Source of the DNA: Artemia franciscana
Taxonomy: Eukaryota > Arthropoda > Branchiopoda > Anostraca > Artemiidae
Direction: 5' to 3'
NCBI RefSeq assembly: GCF_032884065.1
Contig: NC_088883.1
Coordinates: 124,001 to 188,000, forward strand
Length of the DNA: 64,000 bases
In this document: positions 21,146 to 33,584 of the stretch, piece by piece
Layout: each line of letters starts with the position of its first letter
How positions within the stretch are numbered: position 1 is the first letter of the stretch
Made by a program: the position numbers and the translations under genes
Notes under the pieces: generated by a model
Database searches by the model: none
The model's input: only the letters and a program-made list of their open reading frames with translations
Told to the model about the DNA's origin: nothing

Positions 21146-21236
21146 GACTAGCTGATTCCAGCCATGGGTTGCTGAGGCGCTGCGCGCCCCAGCAACACAT
21201 TGGGTGTCAGCTAGTCAGTCGAACTGTCAGCTAGTC
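21146..21236. repeat. Small nested inverted-repeat (hairpin) element
   Basis: GACTAGCTGA (21,146-21,155) is matched by its reverse complement TCAGCTAGTC at 21,207-21,216 and again at 21,227-21,236. Inside it lies a second hairpin, 21,168-21,196, with a 13-bp stem (one A/C mismatch) and the 3-base loop TGC. It is strongly GC-rich against an AT-rich background. It may be a miniature foldback element. Confidence 0.7.
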
Positions 21237-21879
21237 TAGCCAAATAGTTTCTATAGTTAAAAATTAAAGAGGGAAAAAAGAGGTTTAATTTCAATAAATC
21301 AGCGCCAGTAAACCCATTTTAAATTAAACCCAGTTTTCTCTCTTTCATTTTTGTAAATGAAAAAGTAGTGTGGTATAAGAAGATGCCTAGCCAACTCAAG
21401 TCAACTACATTACGCAAGCATGCGCATCAGAGAAAAACTGGTAATTTCACTCTAAAACAACAATTTCAAATTTACAACTAAACATATAAAAAATACCCGG
21501 CTCCAGAAACTCCTAATCTCTCATTCAGTGCCGTATCACACAAGGATTTTTTTAATGGGGTTCACAAGAATTCTAAAAATAACCATATTTTTTTAAAATT
21601 CATTTTTTCCGTTTTTACGAATCAGACAAACATCGTTCCCCCCCCCTCCCGGTAGAGCCTTTCCCTGATTTCCTTATTTTTTCTATTTCACTTCAAAAAC
21701 TCGTAGACACATTAAATCGTAATCAAATATCCACTTAAATCTCGTATTTCGCTGAAGTGTCAAGTCTAGATGCTAAACAAGAATTAATTCATTGGTCTAC
21801 ACAGGATTACATAGGTTTTGCTTTTGACCAATAGGCTACGGCAATTACCCCACCATAACGAAATAATTAGAATTGGCCC
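21237..21879. other. Intergenic, no gene seen
   Basis: Ordinary AT-rich DNA with a C8 run near 21,640. No recognisable feature. Confidence 0.5.
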
Positions 21880-22644
21880 GAATCCAAAACGTAAACGTTA
21901 GAAGGTACGATGAGGTAGATATTATAGGGGAGGGGTAAGGGTTTCACCAATTCACTTTTCATGAAACCTATATAGCTCGAGGTTTGTATCCACTTTACTT
22001 TTATAAGTTATGTCTTTAGTTACTTGTTTTTTTTTTATGTTTAATTTTAATTTCATGCTTTTTGTATAACTGTTAATTTTTTATAACTAAGTCTCTTCAA
22101 AGTTATTACGATCACTCCTTGCTCTAAATCATAATAGTTTAAAACTGGGCAACTTGCATAAGTAACAGCCCTTGCCCTATGAATAGCAAGGAATTTATCC
22201 GCCCATGAGTTAAAGCTATTTGACTTTTGGACTATTTTGAATAAAATGGCTATTTCAAGATTTTGATTGTATGTGTTTTGAGATAAAGGGGTGAATTGGG
22301 GTGAGGAGTGGTTACCTTCTGATTACTTCCTAAACCTAAAAAGGACACTTCAACCTTCGATTTCCAATCGAATGAACCGCCCCTAAAGTTCATATGACAA
22401 TTCCTTCCATAAAAAAACCCATATATGTTAACAATAGACAACTAGTATAAATAATGCTTTTGTCCCGAGGGCTGAGGGGATATCAAATCCGGTCCCATAG
22501 CTGTTTGATATTCGGACTATTTTGACAAAATGACGATCTCAAAATTGTGATTGGAAATATTTGGGGAAAAAAGGGTAAATGGGTGGGCTTGTTGCCTTCC
22601 TATCACTATTGTGTGTTCATAAACGAATCAGATATTAGTTTAAC

Positions 22645-23040
22645 TTGATCCTAAGAGAAAAATTCCTAAGTGATTTCGTGAGAAATATGGTATTATCTAT
22701 AAAGGAGTACAATGAATCAAATAGATCTAATAATATTAGAATTAAAGTACTACTTCAAGCCAGGAATGCAGCCAGGTGTTTTATTCTTCAATGTGGATGC
22801 GATTGGAAAATCCAAAAACTTTTAAAGTCTTTTAAATCCACGGAATATGAATTCAACAACGATTTGATACACAATCCTGAAAAGTATTTGGACCAAGGTC
22901 TAATTGAAGGACCAGGGAGTCATATAATGAAAGAAATAGCTCCAGAGTTTGAGATCGAATTGAAGAAACACCTAGAAAGTAGACGTCAAAAAGAATTAGG
23001 AATTAGAGAAGAAGAAGAAGAAGCCCGAATCCAAACGTAA
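22645..23040 (+). CDS. 131-codon frame in unit 1 of the tandem array
   Basis: Opens with TTG (22,645) and ends with TAA after EEEEEARIQT. There is no in-frame ATG before residue 15, so it may be an exon rather than a complete gene. Readable parts are SDFVRNMVLSIKEYNESNRS, a Cys-containing stretch (ARCFILQCGCDWKIQKLLKS) and a charged helical C-terminus (EIELKKHLESRRQKELGI) that could form a coiled coil. I recognise no family. The matching frame in unit 2 has two in-frame TAA codons and unit 3 has a deletion and a shift, so only this copy is open. Confidence 0.45.
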   Translation: MILREKFLSDFVRNMVLSIKEYNESNRSNNIRIKVLLQARNAARCFILQCGCDWKIQKLLKSFKSTEYEFNNDLIHNPEKYLDQGLIEGPGSHIMKEIAPEFEIELKKHLESRRQKELGIREEEEEARIQT

Positions 23041-24201
23041 ACGTTACAAGGCACGATGAGGTAGAAACTATAGGGGACGGGTATGGGTTGCACCAATTCA
23101 CTTTTCAGGAAAGCTATATAGCTCGAGGTTTGTATCCACTTTACTTTGATAAGTTATGTCTTTAGTTACTTGTTTTTTTATTTGTTTAATTTTAATGCAT
23201 GCTTTTTGTATAACTGTTAATTTTTTTTGTGTTTCAATTTCGTGTTCATAGTATTGTATTGCTATTTACTTTGTTTGTATTTTATATGGGTTAATTATTT
23301 AAGCTGCTTTCGTGTATTGTTTTAAACTTTAATCTTGTCTTGCTTTCACTTCGTTCTTTTTCTCAGTATGTCTCATTTGGAAACCATTAAATATCCTGTC
23401 AGCTATATCATTTTCACCATGATCAACAGAATCATGAAAAGAAGACCTATAAATCAACGAAAAGAAGACCTACAATAGATGCAGTTTTAATTAGCCCTAT
23501 ATTTTGAGAGGGAAAAACTCCTTGATTTAAATCAGATATGATGTGTTGAATTTGTTCTGTTGCCCTTTTTGAGGGGCTGGTTACCCTCTGCCTATTTTTA
23601 ATTCTTGAAAAAGGCAAACAAACTTCCTATTTCCAATGAAATAAGTCTCTTCAAAGTTATTACGATCACTCCTTGCTCAATTCATTATATTTTAAAACTG
23701 GGCAACTTGCATAAGTAAGAGCCCTTGCCCCATGAATAGCAAGGGATTTATCCGCAAAAGAGTTAAAGCTATTTGACTTTTGGACTATTTTGAGCAAAAT
23801 GGCTATTTCAAGATTTTGATTGTATGTGTTTTGACATAAAGGGGTGAATGGGGGTGAGGAGTGGTTACCCTCTGATTACTTCCTAAACCTAAAAAGGACA
23901 CTACAAACTTCGATTTCCAATCGAATGAACCGTCTCTAAAGTTCATATGACCATTCCTTCCATAAAAAAACCACATATGTTAACAATTGACAACTAGTAT
24001 AAGCTAATGCCCTTGTCCCAAGGGCTGAGGGGATATCAAATCCGGTCCCATAGCTGTTTGATATTTGGACTATTTTGACAAAATGACGATCTCAAAATTG
24101 TGATTGGAAATATTTGGGGAAAAATGTGTAAATGGTTGGGCTTTTTGCCCTCTTATCACTACTGTGTGTTCATAAACGAATCAGATATTAGTTTGACTTG
24201 A

Positions 24202-24595
24202 TCCTAAGAGAAAAATTGCTAAGTAATTTCGTGAGAAATATGGTATTATCTACAAAGGAGTACAATGAAGCAAATATATCTAATAATATTAGAATTAAAT
24301 AACTGCTTCAAGCCAGGAATGCAGCCAGGTGTTTTATTTTTCAATGTGGATGCGATTGGGAAATTCAAAAACTTTTAAAGTCTCTTAAATCCACGGAATA
24401 TGAATTCAACAACGATTTGATACACAATCCTGAAAATTATTTGGACTAAGGTCTAATTGAAGAACCAGGGAGTCACATAATGAAAGAAATAGCTCCAGAA
24501 TTTGAGATCGAATTGAAGAATCACCTAGAAAGTAGACGTCAAAAAGAATTAGGAATTAGAGAAGAAGAAGAAGAGGAATCCCGAATCCAAACGTA
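24202..24595 (+). pseudogene. Broken copy of the 131-codon frame in unit 2
   Basis: Collinear with 22,645-23,040. Two in-frame TAA codons interrupt it: one after the codons for NNIRIK (near 24,300) and one after NYLD (near 24,448). The Glu-rich end has one extra codon. It is otherwise well preserved. Confidence 0.7.
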
Positions 24596-25264
24596 AACGC
24601 TAAAAGGTATAATGAGGTAAATATTATAGGGAAGGGGTATGGGTTGCACAAATTCACTTTTCATGAAAGCTATTTAGCTTGAGGTTTGTATCCACTTTAC
24701 TTTCATAAATTATGTCTTTAGTTACTTGTTTTGTTTTTTTTATTTGTTTAATTTTAATTGCAAGCTTTTTGTATAACAGTTAATTTTTTTGTGTTTCAAT
24801 TTCATGTTCATAGTATTGTATTGCAACTTACTTTGTTTGTATTTTTTATGGGTTTATTATTTAATCTGCTTTCGTGTATTGTCTTAAACTTTGATCTTGT
24901 TTTGCTTTCACTTCGTTCTTTTTCTCAATTTGTCTCATTTGGAAACCATTAATTATCCTGTCAGCTATATCATTGCCACCATGATCAACAGATTTATGAA
25001 AAGAAGACCTACTACAGATGCAGTTTTAATTAGCCCTATATTTTGAGAGGAAAAAAATCCTCGATTTATTTCAGATATGATGTGTTGAATTTTTTTTTTG
25101 TTTCTGTTTTTCAGGGGCTGGTTACCCTCCACCTATTTTTGATTCTTGAAAAAGGCACAAAAACTTCCTATTTTCAATCAAATAAGTTTCTTCAAAGTTA
25201 TTACGATCACTCCTTGCTCTAAATATATGTTTAAATATGTATATTAACATATATAAATATATGT

Positions 25265-25560
25265 TAACTACTTCAAGCCAGGAATGCAGTCAGGTGTTTT
25301 ATTTTTCAATGTGCATGCGATTCGAAATTTAAAAACTTTTAAAGTCTTTTAAGTCCACGGAATATGAATTCAACAACGATTTGATACACAATCCTGAAAA
25401 GTATTTGGATCAAGGTCTAATTGAAGGACCAGGGAGTCACATAATGAAAGAAATAACTCCAGAGTTTGAGATCGAATTGAACAAACATCTAGAAAGTAGA
25501 CGTCGAAAAGAATTAGGAATTAGAGAAGAAGAAGAAGAAGAAGCCCGAATCCAAGCGTAA
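25265..25560 (+). pseudogene. Truncated copy of the 131-codon frame in unit 3
   Basis: Starts at the codons for 'LLQARNA' because the preceding ~900 bp of the unit are deleted (the junction at about 25,215-25,265 is TA-rich). A one-base loss near 25,325 shifts the frame. The C-terminal half, including the Glu run, is intact. Confidence 0.7.
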
Positions 25561-25965
25561 ACGTTAAAAGGTGCGATGAGGTAGATATTATAGGGGAGGG
25601 GTATGGGTTGCACCAATTCACTTTTCATGAAAGCTATTTAGCTCGAGGTTTGTATCCACTTTGCTTTCATAAGTTATGTCTTTATTTACTTTTTTTTATT
25701 TGTTTAATTTTAATTGTAAGCTTTTAGTATAGCTGTTCATTTTTTTTTGTGTTTAAATTTCATGTTCATAGTATTGTATTGCTATTTACTTTGTTTGTAT
25801 TTTATATGGGTTTATTATTTAATCTGCTTTCGTGTATTGTCTTAAACTTTAATCTTGTTTTGCTTTCACTTCGTTCTTTTTCTCAGTTTGTCTCATTTGG
25901 AAACCATTAATTATCCTGTTAGCTAAATCATTTTCACCATGATCAACAGAATTATGAAAAGAAGA

Positions 25966-26455
<490 letters not shown>

Positions 26456-26569
26456 TTTTTTATCTTCTATCTATCTATCTATATATATAAAAATAAGTTG
26501 TCTGTGTGTGTGTGTGTGTCGAGTGACGTCATGTTTGTGTGTTGACTGACGTCATGTTTGTTGATTGAC

Positions 26570-27560
26570 GAAATTACACACCAGGACATCAGGAGACAAA
26601 TGACGACCGGGACACCAGGAAATAGGGAATATAAATGACGACCGGGACACTCAAAGAGAAAGCGACCGGGACACAAGAAATGTTCGATTAGCAATCACCA
26701 TCAACAAAGCACCGGGACACAAATGACGACTGGGACACAGGGAGTATAAATAACGACCAGGACATAAGTAAAAAAAACTAAAAAAAGGGGAAAAACTACA
26801 AAAAAACTAAAAAGAAAAAAACTAAAAACTAATAAAAAAACTGAAAAACTAAAAAAGGAAAAAAATGAAAAATAAAGGAGAAAAACAAAACTAAAAAAAT
26901 AAAAATAACTAAAAAGGTAAAAACTACAAAAAAAAACTAAAAAGAAAAAAGAAAAAAACTAAAAAAAAGTAAAAACCAAAAAAAAAACTAAAAAGAAAAA
27001 AAGGGGAAAAACACAAAAATTTATTTCATCATATACCAATTCAAAAACAAATGTATATACAGACCGGGACACCGGGATACAAATGACGACCGGGATACAA
27101 ATGACGACCGGGACACAGGGACTATAAATGACGACCGGGACACGACTACACCTGGGACGCCGGGGGGCACAGGGGGATATATAAATGACGACGGAGACAC
27201 AGGGAATGTTCGATTAGCAATCACCATCAACAAAGCTCAAGGGCAATCATTAGAATCATGAGGTATAACTAAAAAAACTAAAAAAAAAGGTAAAAAACTA
27301 AAAACTAAAAAAAAAACCAATTCGAAAACGAATATATATACAGACCGGGACATTGGGACACAAATGACGACCGGGACACAAGGAATATAAATGACGCCCG
27401 GGACACTCAAAGAGAAATTACAGACTGGGACAAAAATAGCGACGAAGACCACACTGCCTTTCCATAACAAACAAATACAACGTAGAGACACAGGGAATAT
27501 AAATGACGACAGGGACACAACTACAACGGGGACGCCGGGGGGCACAGGGGGATATATAAA
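26570..27560. repeat. 'accgggacac' minisatellite and A-rich tracts
   Basis: The unit 'aaatgacgaccgggacac' and shortened forms recur dozens of times, interleaved with three copies of the helicase motif V segment and two A-rich tracts built of 'aaaaactaaaaa' (26,765-27,015 and 27,265-27,320). Confidence 0.9.
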
Positions 27561-27579
27561 TTATGACGGCGACACAGGG

Positions 27580-27779
27580 AATGGTCGATTAGCAATCACC
27601 TTCAACAAAGCTCAAGGGCAATCATTAGAATCATGAGGTATAGATCTGAATACGGATTGTTTTCCCATGGACAATTATGTGTTGCATGTTCAAGAGTTGG
27701 TAAACCTGACAATCTATTTATATGCACAGACAATTGGACAGCGAAGAATGTTGTATATTCTCAAGTTTTACGTAGTTAA
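27580..27779 (+). pseudogene. C-terminal end of Helitron PIF1-like helicase
   Basis: GRLAITFNKAQGQSLES (helicase motif V region) is followed by a TGA, then GIDLNTDCF. After a one-base loss at 27,661-27,665 it continues HGQLCVACSRVGKPDNLFIC (motif VI region), then TDNWTAKNVVYSQVLRS and TAA. This is the standard end of the Helitron Rep/helicase protein, which drives rolling-circle transposition. One stop and one frameshift are visible. The motif V portion is repeated at 27,205-27,266 and 26,678-26,712. Confidence 0.85.
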
Positions 27780-27858
27780 AAACATATATATATATATATC
27801 TATCTATATTCACAGGTGGGACATAGGGACACAACTACAATGGCGGGTAAGTAATATG

Positions 27859-27878
27859 GCGCGTAACGACTTACGCGC
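27859..27878 (+). other. Hairpin near the Helitron 3' end
   Basis: GCGCGTAA, loop CGAC, TTACGCGC: a perfect 8-bp stem followed by a G-rich tract. Helitrons carry such a hairpin close to their 3' terminus. Confidence 0.6.
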
Positions 27879-27924
27879 GCGGGGGGGGGGGGCTTGGGGG
27901 GGACGCGAATAGATAAATATAGAT

Positions 27925-28575
27925 ATTAAACACCTGCTACCTGCATCTCCTTCCGATGATTTTGAAAACAAAAGTGATTTAGATTTTTTTTTGTAAATTA
28001 ATTCTGACCATTTTATATTTCAGGAGTGTCCTACTTGAATTTTATAGAACTGTGTTTCCTATCTGTGCTGTCTTCATTTCATTCAATAGGTTCCGCCGGC
28101 ATCAATCCGTCTCAGGACTGCCATCAGATTTCCATCAAAACCTGCATCAAAACCTTTACAGCAACATCATGCCAATTAGTAATAGCCATGGGCACTGCAA
28201 ATCAAGGACTGACTTTGTGGAAAGCTTTTTTTTTCGCAAAGCACATTTGGGAAAAAGAAACCAGCTCGGTGTATATTTTTCTTTTAGTTTGCGACATTAT
28301 CATTCCAAGGGTAAATAGCCTTCCATTTCTCTTTCTGTTTTTTTTTATATCTTGTATGCATGGTATAATCATTGGATTTTATGAAATGATATCGGTAGCT
28401 TATCTTGAAAAAGTTAAAAAGTATTAAAGAATTATAGTTCTTGTCTTAGAACACGAAAATATGATGGGCTGGATGAACTTTATGGGAAGTATATTTACGT
28501 CTGGCTCAATTACTGTGAATAGCAACTGCTTGGTCAGTTTGCTGCCTGGTCAGCAACTGCTTGGTCAACTATCTT
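27925..28575 (+). repeat. 650-bp segment duplicated at 45,095-45,725, exon-like core
   Basis: Both copies share 'gctacctgcatctcctt.cgat', the acceptor-like 'ccattttatatttcag', the donor-like 'atcccaag|ggtaaata' and the tail 'gggctggatgaac.ttatggg', followed by 'gcaactgcttggtcag' repeats. Between acceptor and donor (28,023-28,311) there is a frame of 133 codons in this copy (28,026-28,427, continuing past the donor). The flanks are better conserved than the core. I recognise no protein. It could be a duplicated exon or part of a transposon. Confidence 0.6.
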
Positions 28576-30359
28576 CTGGTTAGTTTTTATTTGGGGTAAA
28601 ATGCTTAAAACTACCCCAAAGAGGCTCACCCACCTTTTTCTTTATATGAACTGAAAAATCAATCGTTACAACGCCTAGGGCACGTGGTTTGTTCCACCTG
28701 TTGTTGAGGATTTCTGAAAATAAACGTCCCTAGTATGAAATATGGCTTTATTCTGTTAACAGGAAATATGACTTCAACTTTCTGAATTCTGCCTAATAGA
28801 ATGATGTCAAACAATTGAATGAAACTTTCTGAGTCCGATGTATTTGATAAGATAATATTTTTCAAATTCCATTGGGCCGTAGCAACGCACACCCACAAAA
28901 ATAAAACAAAAAAGCAAGTTCAAATCACAATTTTTCAGCATTTTCGCCTTTTAAACCTCTTTGTTTGTTATCATAAATGTTCCCCACCATGCTGAAATCT
29001 CTTTAGCTTGGGTCAAAAGAGGGTAGACAGCAGAGATGCTTCCAAACGAATGCTGTTACTTCACGATCACTCTAAAGGAAGCTTTTCTTCATCCCTTGTC
29101 GAAGTTGTAAGTCTGTTATCAAATATGCTGTCAATTCAAACTGCTGTACCTCCTCTCCTTTTTTGGATACAGGGGTAAAACTAGGATTTTAAGGTTGGAG
29201 AAGGGATTTGAAGATTGTGTCCAAAAAATTGTCGAAAAATTTCGACTCACAAGCTAGATATCAAATGTAAATGGTTTTTGGAGGTATTGGCACCACATAC
29301 CGAACTTCCCCCCTTTCCACTCAGTGAAATCCCCTCCCTTAGCTATGCCCCTAACTAGATAGCACGATTTTAATCGAATAATTCATGGATCGCTTACCCA
29401 CGCAAGTGAATATTCATCAAACCAAACGTATGATTTATTGTGTTTTATTTAGTTGTTTTGGTAGAAATTGTACGTTTGTGAGCTCAGCATTTATTTCGAA
29501 TATTGATACACCAATTGTGATTTGACATGTAGGTGTGCATTGACAACAAATTTGCTTTGACTTCATTTGACTCACCCGGTTGACTTTGCTGGTGGCTTCA
29601 TTTCTAAGGACTGGACAAGGAAAAATTAGCACAAAAATCTCTTACCATTTTCATGATAAGTTGCGCATAAAAAAAAGCTTGTTTTTGTCTGTTTTTTTTT
29701 TTTTGCGGATATCCGATTATGACACTAACTTCAATATTGGCCTGATATATCGGTCGGGCTCTAAACCGTTTAGAAGCACCTACTTTCTTCTCATGTATTC
29801 GCTTACTCCCAGAAATCTATCTAGCATTCTTCAAACCTCCAGATAATTTGACTTAAAAACACCGAACCCTTGTTAACCTGATTGTATTCTCCTAAAGTTT
29901 CAATGTTCTAACCAATCTAGCACTCTTGAAAATGAAACTTCTATAGAAAATCTACTTGTATTACCCCTGAGCCAAATGAATTCTTTAGGCTCTAAATTAT
30001 TTTAAATCTGTTTGCTGAACTAAACCGTACTTGTTCCATTTTGGCATAACCTCAAGCTTCTCACCTATAATGAAGATTTGCAGCTTCTTTGATCTGAATG
30101 AGTCTTCTCTGAATTTTCACATGTACTACCTGACCTAAATTACTTCTCAAAAGGATATTTATTTGCTTATTACCCTTTCAATTACAATCTTCTGAATGCT
30201 TAGACATCCCTATTAGCGTGAAGACTTGATGCCCAAATAAACAACCTATTCTTTAACCTCTAGCTCTCATGTACTCCAAAATAAAGTTAAAAAAACTTGT
30301 TTTTTGTATTGGAAGTAAGTGGCAACATTGATATTCAAAATAAACGTAAACCCAAAAAA
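28576..30359. other. Intergenic, no gene seen
   Basis: Unremarkable DNA with several frames of 60-90 codons that show no domain and overlap one another on both strands. No RNA gene or element end is recognised. Confidence 0.5.
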
Positions 30360-32620
30360 GAGAGGGAGTCAACCTTGTTCTCAACAGCTTCGCCCGGAAA
30401 GCGCTACTGTCATTTACACCTGTCTCCTCACGTTTACTGACAGCGAGAATAGATAGCAAGCATAGGAAGGTAACTGTTCTTACCTGCTATGCACCGACAA
30501 ATGAGGCCGAGAATGGAGATAAGGACTACTTCTATGCAGTGCTATCCTTCATGCTCTCCTCTGTGTCGCCAAACGACTACCTCACTGTCATAGGTGATTT
30601 CAACGCCGTTGTTGCTAACAGTTCTGACCTATATGATGCGGCTGTTGAACCTTTGACGGTTGACGCTCTGAATGAGAATAGAGAGCAGCTGTTCCATCAC
30701 CCACGCCCTATCAGTCATTAATACATTGGTCGTGAGAAAAGACATTGCGAAGCTCACATGTAACAACATTGACGGCAAGACAAAAAGATGCTCGACTACA
30801 TTTTGCGACGACGCTGGCATTCGTCTGTACAGAACTGCCGCTCATACAGAGGTGCTGAGCTCAGCAATACTGATCATCGTCTTCTTTCTGCAAGGATCAA
30901 ACTTGGGCTGATGGCCAACAAGAATAACTCCTCTTCCTCCAAGAAGATAGACACCTCTCGATTGAAGCAAGATCCTTTGGTTCGTAAACGGTATATGGTT
31001 GAGGTCTCTAACCACTTTGAGCCCTTCCAACAGTGTTCAAAAAGTGAGTCAGCGTAGAATATTTTCTAAGTTAATGTTCTCACTGCAATTACAGAAGTTG
31101 TGGGCTTGAAGTAGTGAAAAAAAAAATAGTGGATTAGCAGCCAAACGTTCGAAGTGATTGAACAGATACAGCTAGCGTGACTACGAGGAGATATCACACT
31201 CTAAAGACAGTTCAACAAACAGTGCAAGTCTATGTTTCACAAGGACAAGAAAGACTTCATTGGAGGCAAAGCCACTGAGCTCGAGCAAGCTTCCCAAAGA
31301 CATAGGTGCAACATTCAAGATCTTGCTTGAGCTGACTGGGCAACACTCCATTGCGTCCACAAGCCGGAAAGCAGCGTATGGAGAAACCATGTACGATCAG
31401 TCCCAATGTCTTGGTATATGGAAGAAACACTTCGATATACTGCTCAATTCACATCCACCTGATTGCATTGACCCCGGGCTTGTTGCTGCTGCTGCAAAAA
31501 CTACCGCTTCCACTGACAGCGACAAGTTTTCTCCTGAGGAGATCAGATCGGCCGTAAAGAAACTTGGGCATAATAAAACAACCGTCCTTGTGGCATCGCT
31601 TCTTAGCTACTCACAATAGGTGGGCCTGCAATGATATTCTGGGTGCAGATAGTGTTCAGCATTATCTGGCACACAAAAGTTAGACCATCAAACTGAAAGA
31701 AAGGAATCCTTGTGTCAGTGTTTAGTCAGTGTGTCAAGGGAACAAGACGGACTGCGGGAAATACTGCGGTAACACCCTACTGTCTCTTCTTGGAATGCTG
31801 TTTGTGATGCTGCTGCTGACACGTGCAACAAGTTCCCTGCATGCTTTGCGTTGCCCCTAACAAACCAAATTCATACCAGGAAGATCGACGACAGAACAGA
31901 TTGACACGGTTTGATAGATCGTTCAGAAGACAGTGGAATTTAACAAAAAAAACCTACATAGCTCCCATTGACTTTAGTTCTGCCTTCGACACTGTTGAAA
32001 GACCGTCCATTTGGCTAATCCTGAAAGCTAGCCTACCCACAAAGATAGTACAGAAAACGCCAGAACATACAGAAAACACACAGAAAACGCCGTCCTGGTT
32101 AACGGGAAGGTTTTCTCTTCATTCCAAATACAAAATGGAATATGGCAAGGATGCGTTGCTGTACCTGAGCTGTTTAACTATTTCATCGACCACATCCTGA
32201 GCGAGACGCACCATACCCAACCATTCGGCATCAGTTATGCTGGGAGGACTCTATCCGATGTTGATTTCGTGGACGATGTACCTGTCCTTAGTGACAATAT
32301 CAACCAACTTAAGTCTGTACTCGAGACACTCCTTCACAGCCTCTAGAGCTGGGCTTTATATCAACTGAAAGATGACGAAGATCATACCCAGAGAAAAGAC
32401 AACATCAGCACCACTCTCAACTGTTAAGATTAACAGCCCAGCTGTTGATGTGGTAAGGCCCTTCACATATCTTTGATCAATTATATCCTCTAGTGGCACA
32501 CTTGAGGCCGAAATCTCGGCCAGATCTGCTAAGGCAAGCTCTGTGTTAAGAGGGCTCCTGAGAATAGTCCTCCACAAATCGCCACAAAGAAATGAAAATA
32601 AAACAGAAGCTCATGAGCAC
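30360..32620 (+). mobile_element. Decayed non-LTR retrotransposon: APE endonuclease plus RT
   Basis: From about 30,368 an APE-type endonuclease reads NSFARKALLSFTPVSSRLL, then VTVLTCYAPTNEA, then YLTVIGDFNAVV (catalytic D-x-N). After a break it ends with MLDYILRRRWHSSVQNCRSY and the D-H pair as SNTDHRLLSARIKL (30,788-30,900). A linker follows (GIWKKHFDILLN, KFSPEEIRSAVKKLG at 31,420-31,570). The RT follows: motif A APIDFSSAFDTVERP (31,961-32,005), motif B IWQGCVAVPELFNYFIDHIL (32,138-32,197) and motif C DFVDD where YADD is usual (about 32,267). At least five frame breaks are visible. It is a dead copy of a family whose motif B is of the 'RQGC' type. Confidence 0.8.
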
Positions 32621-33156
32621 TATCGTTCTAATTGCTGTTTCCTGTATTAATATTCAAATACTGATTTTTTATTTTTTTTAAATGACTGGTACATGTAAAT
32701 TACATCCAGTAATATAATTTATTTCTTTATTTTTTTTTTAATCGTACCATTTTTATTGTCTCACCTTATTTTAGATAATATTTCCTCCCATTCGATTTTT
32801 AACTTTAACATTGAGCTTTTATTCAGGAGATCTTTGACTGAAATTTTTTATTAGTTTTTTTTCTGATTTAATGCAAAAAATCAACAAAAATTATTTTTTA
32901 AGTAAGATAAATTTAACTCACAAACAGTTTGGGGGTGTCCATGTTATTGTCGAAATCGTTTTTTATTTGGTAATTCAACTATGTTTGACAAAATTGCTAT
33001 CTTAAGATCTTTACCAGGTTGCTTAGGGGGATAAGCTGCGTGGGAGGGGAGCTATCTACCCTCCAATCTTTTTTATAACTTTGAAAAGAAACTGGAAGTT
33101 TTAGTTTCAGTTTGAAAGAGTCTTCTTCCGATATTAGAAGACCATTGGTTCGACAT
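32621..33156. repeat. AT-rich flank, then a dispersed repeat
   Basis: From about 32,990 the text 'ggagctatctaccctccaat' and 'actttgaaaagaaactgga' belongs to a family also present at 43,780-43,930 ('cctagataccctccaattc'), around 22.5 and 24.1 kb, and in the 60.5-62.1 kb array. Confidence 0.55.
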
Positions 33157-33584
33157 GATTACACATGGGGAAAAACCAAAAAACACGCATCTGCGATCTT
33201 TATTCCTGCAAAAAATACACAAAATTGATATTTTGCATAGGGGAGCTTTAAATCACTGGAAGTAGCCTTCTCTGATACGTTGAATTAATGTTATTATTTT
33301 ATCAAAATCGCTTGATTTTTCGGGGTTGTTCCCAGTTCCGTTGTTCAGAAATCATGCCAATTTTCTTGGATTCTTAGTTTTTGATGCGAAGCATTAAACT
33401 TACTGTATTTATATATTTGGGATCAGCGTAAAAAGTCAATTGTGTCAATTGGTGTCAAAATACTGATTTTTAGATTTTCCGTCACTATTGAGCCACGTCA
33501 ATTCTGACACTCAGTTCATTGCCATGAACTGCTAGTTCTTAATAATCATTCATCCTGTCATATATATATATATGTTTTTTTCAG

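Larger units (their letters stand above)
21880..25965 (+). repeat. Tandem array of ~1.55-kb units
   Basis: There is a partial unit (21,880-22,088), a full unit (22,089-23,640), a second full unit (23,641-25,185) and a third with an internal deletion (25,186-25,965). Anchors in every unit are 'cttcaaagttattacgatca', 'gcaacttgcataagtaa' (first two), 'ccaggaatgcag' and 'gatgaggtaga'. Each unit holds the reading frame described below plus flanking DNA that includes a dispersed 'ggctgaggggatatcaaatc' repeat. The array ends where Helitron sequence begins at 25,966. Units differ by scattered substitutions and short indels. Confidence 0.85.
26479..27905 (+). mobile_element. Shrunken Helitron with helicase tail and minisatellite
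   Basis: The left end is 'tctatatatataaaaataag' followed by GT-rich sequence and tgacgtcat repeats, a form typical of Helitron 5' ends (which begin TC). The interior is mostly a 'gacgaccgggacac' minisatellite and A-rich tracts. Coding remains are confined to the C-terminal tip of the Rep/helicase at 27,580-27,779. Near the right end there is a perfect 8-bp stem hairpin (27,859-27,878) and a G12 run. A clear CTRR end is not visible, so the 3' terminus may be lost. It is non-autonomous. Confidence 0.7.

Noticed and set aside
27021-27545. Pro/Val/Ser-rich minus-strand frames across the Helitron interior
   Set aside because: They read the 'accgggacac' minisatellite on the wrong strand. The Helitron helicase runs on the plus strand.
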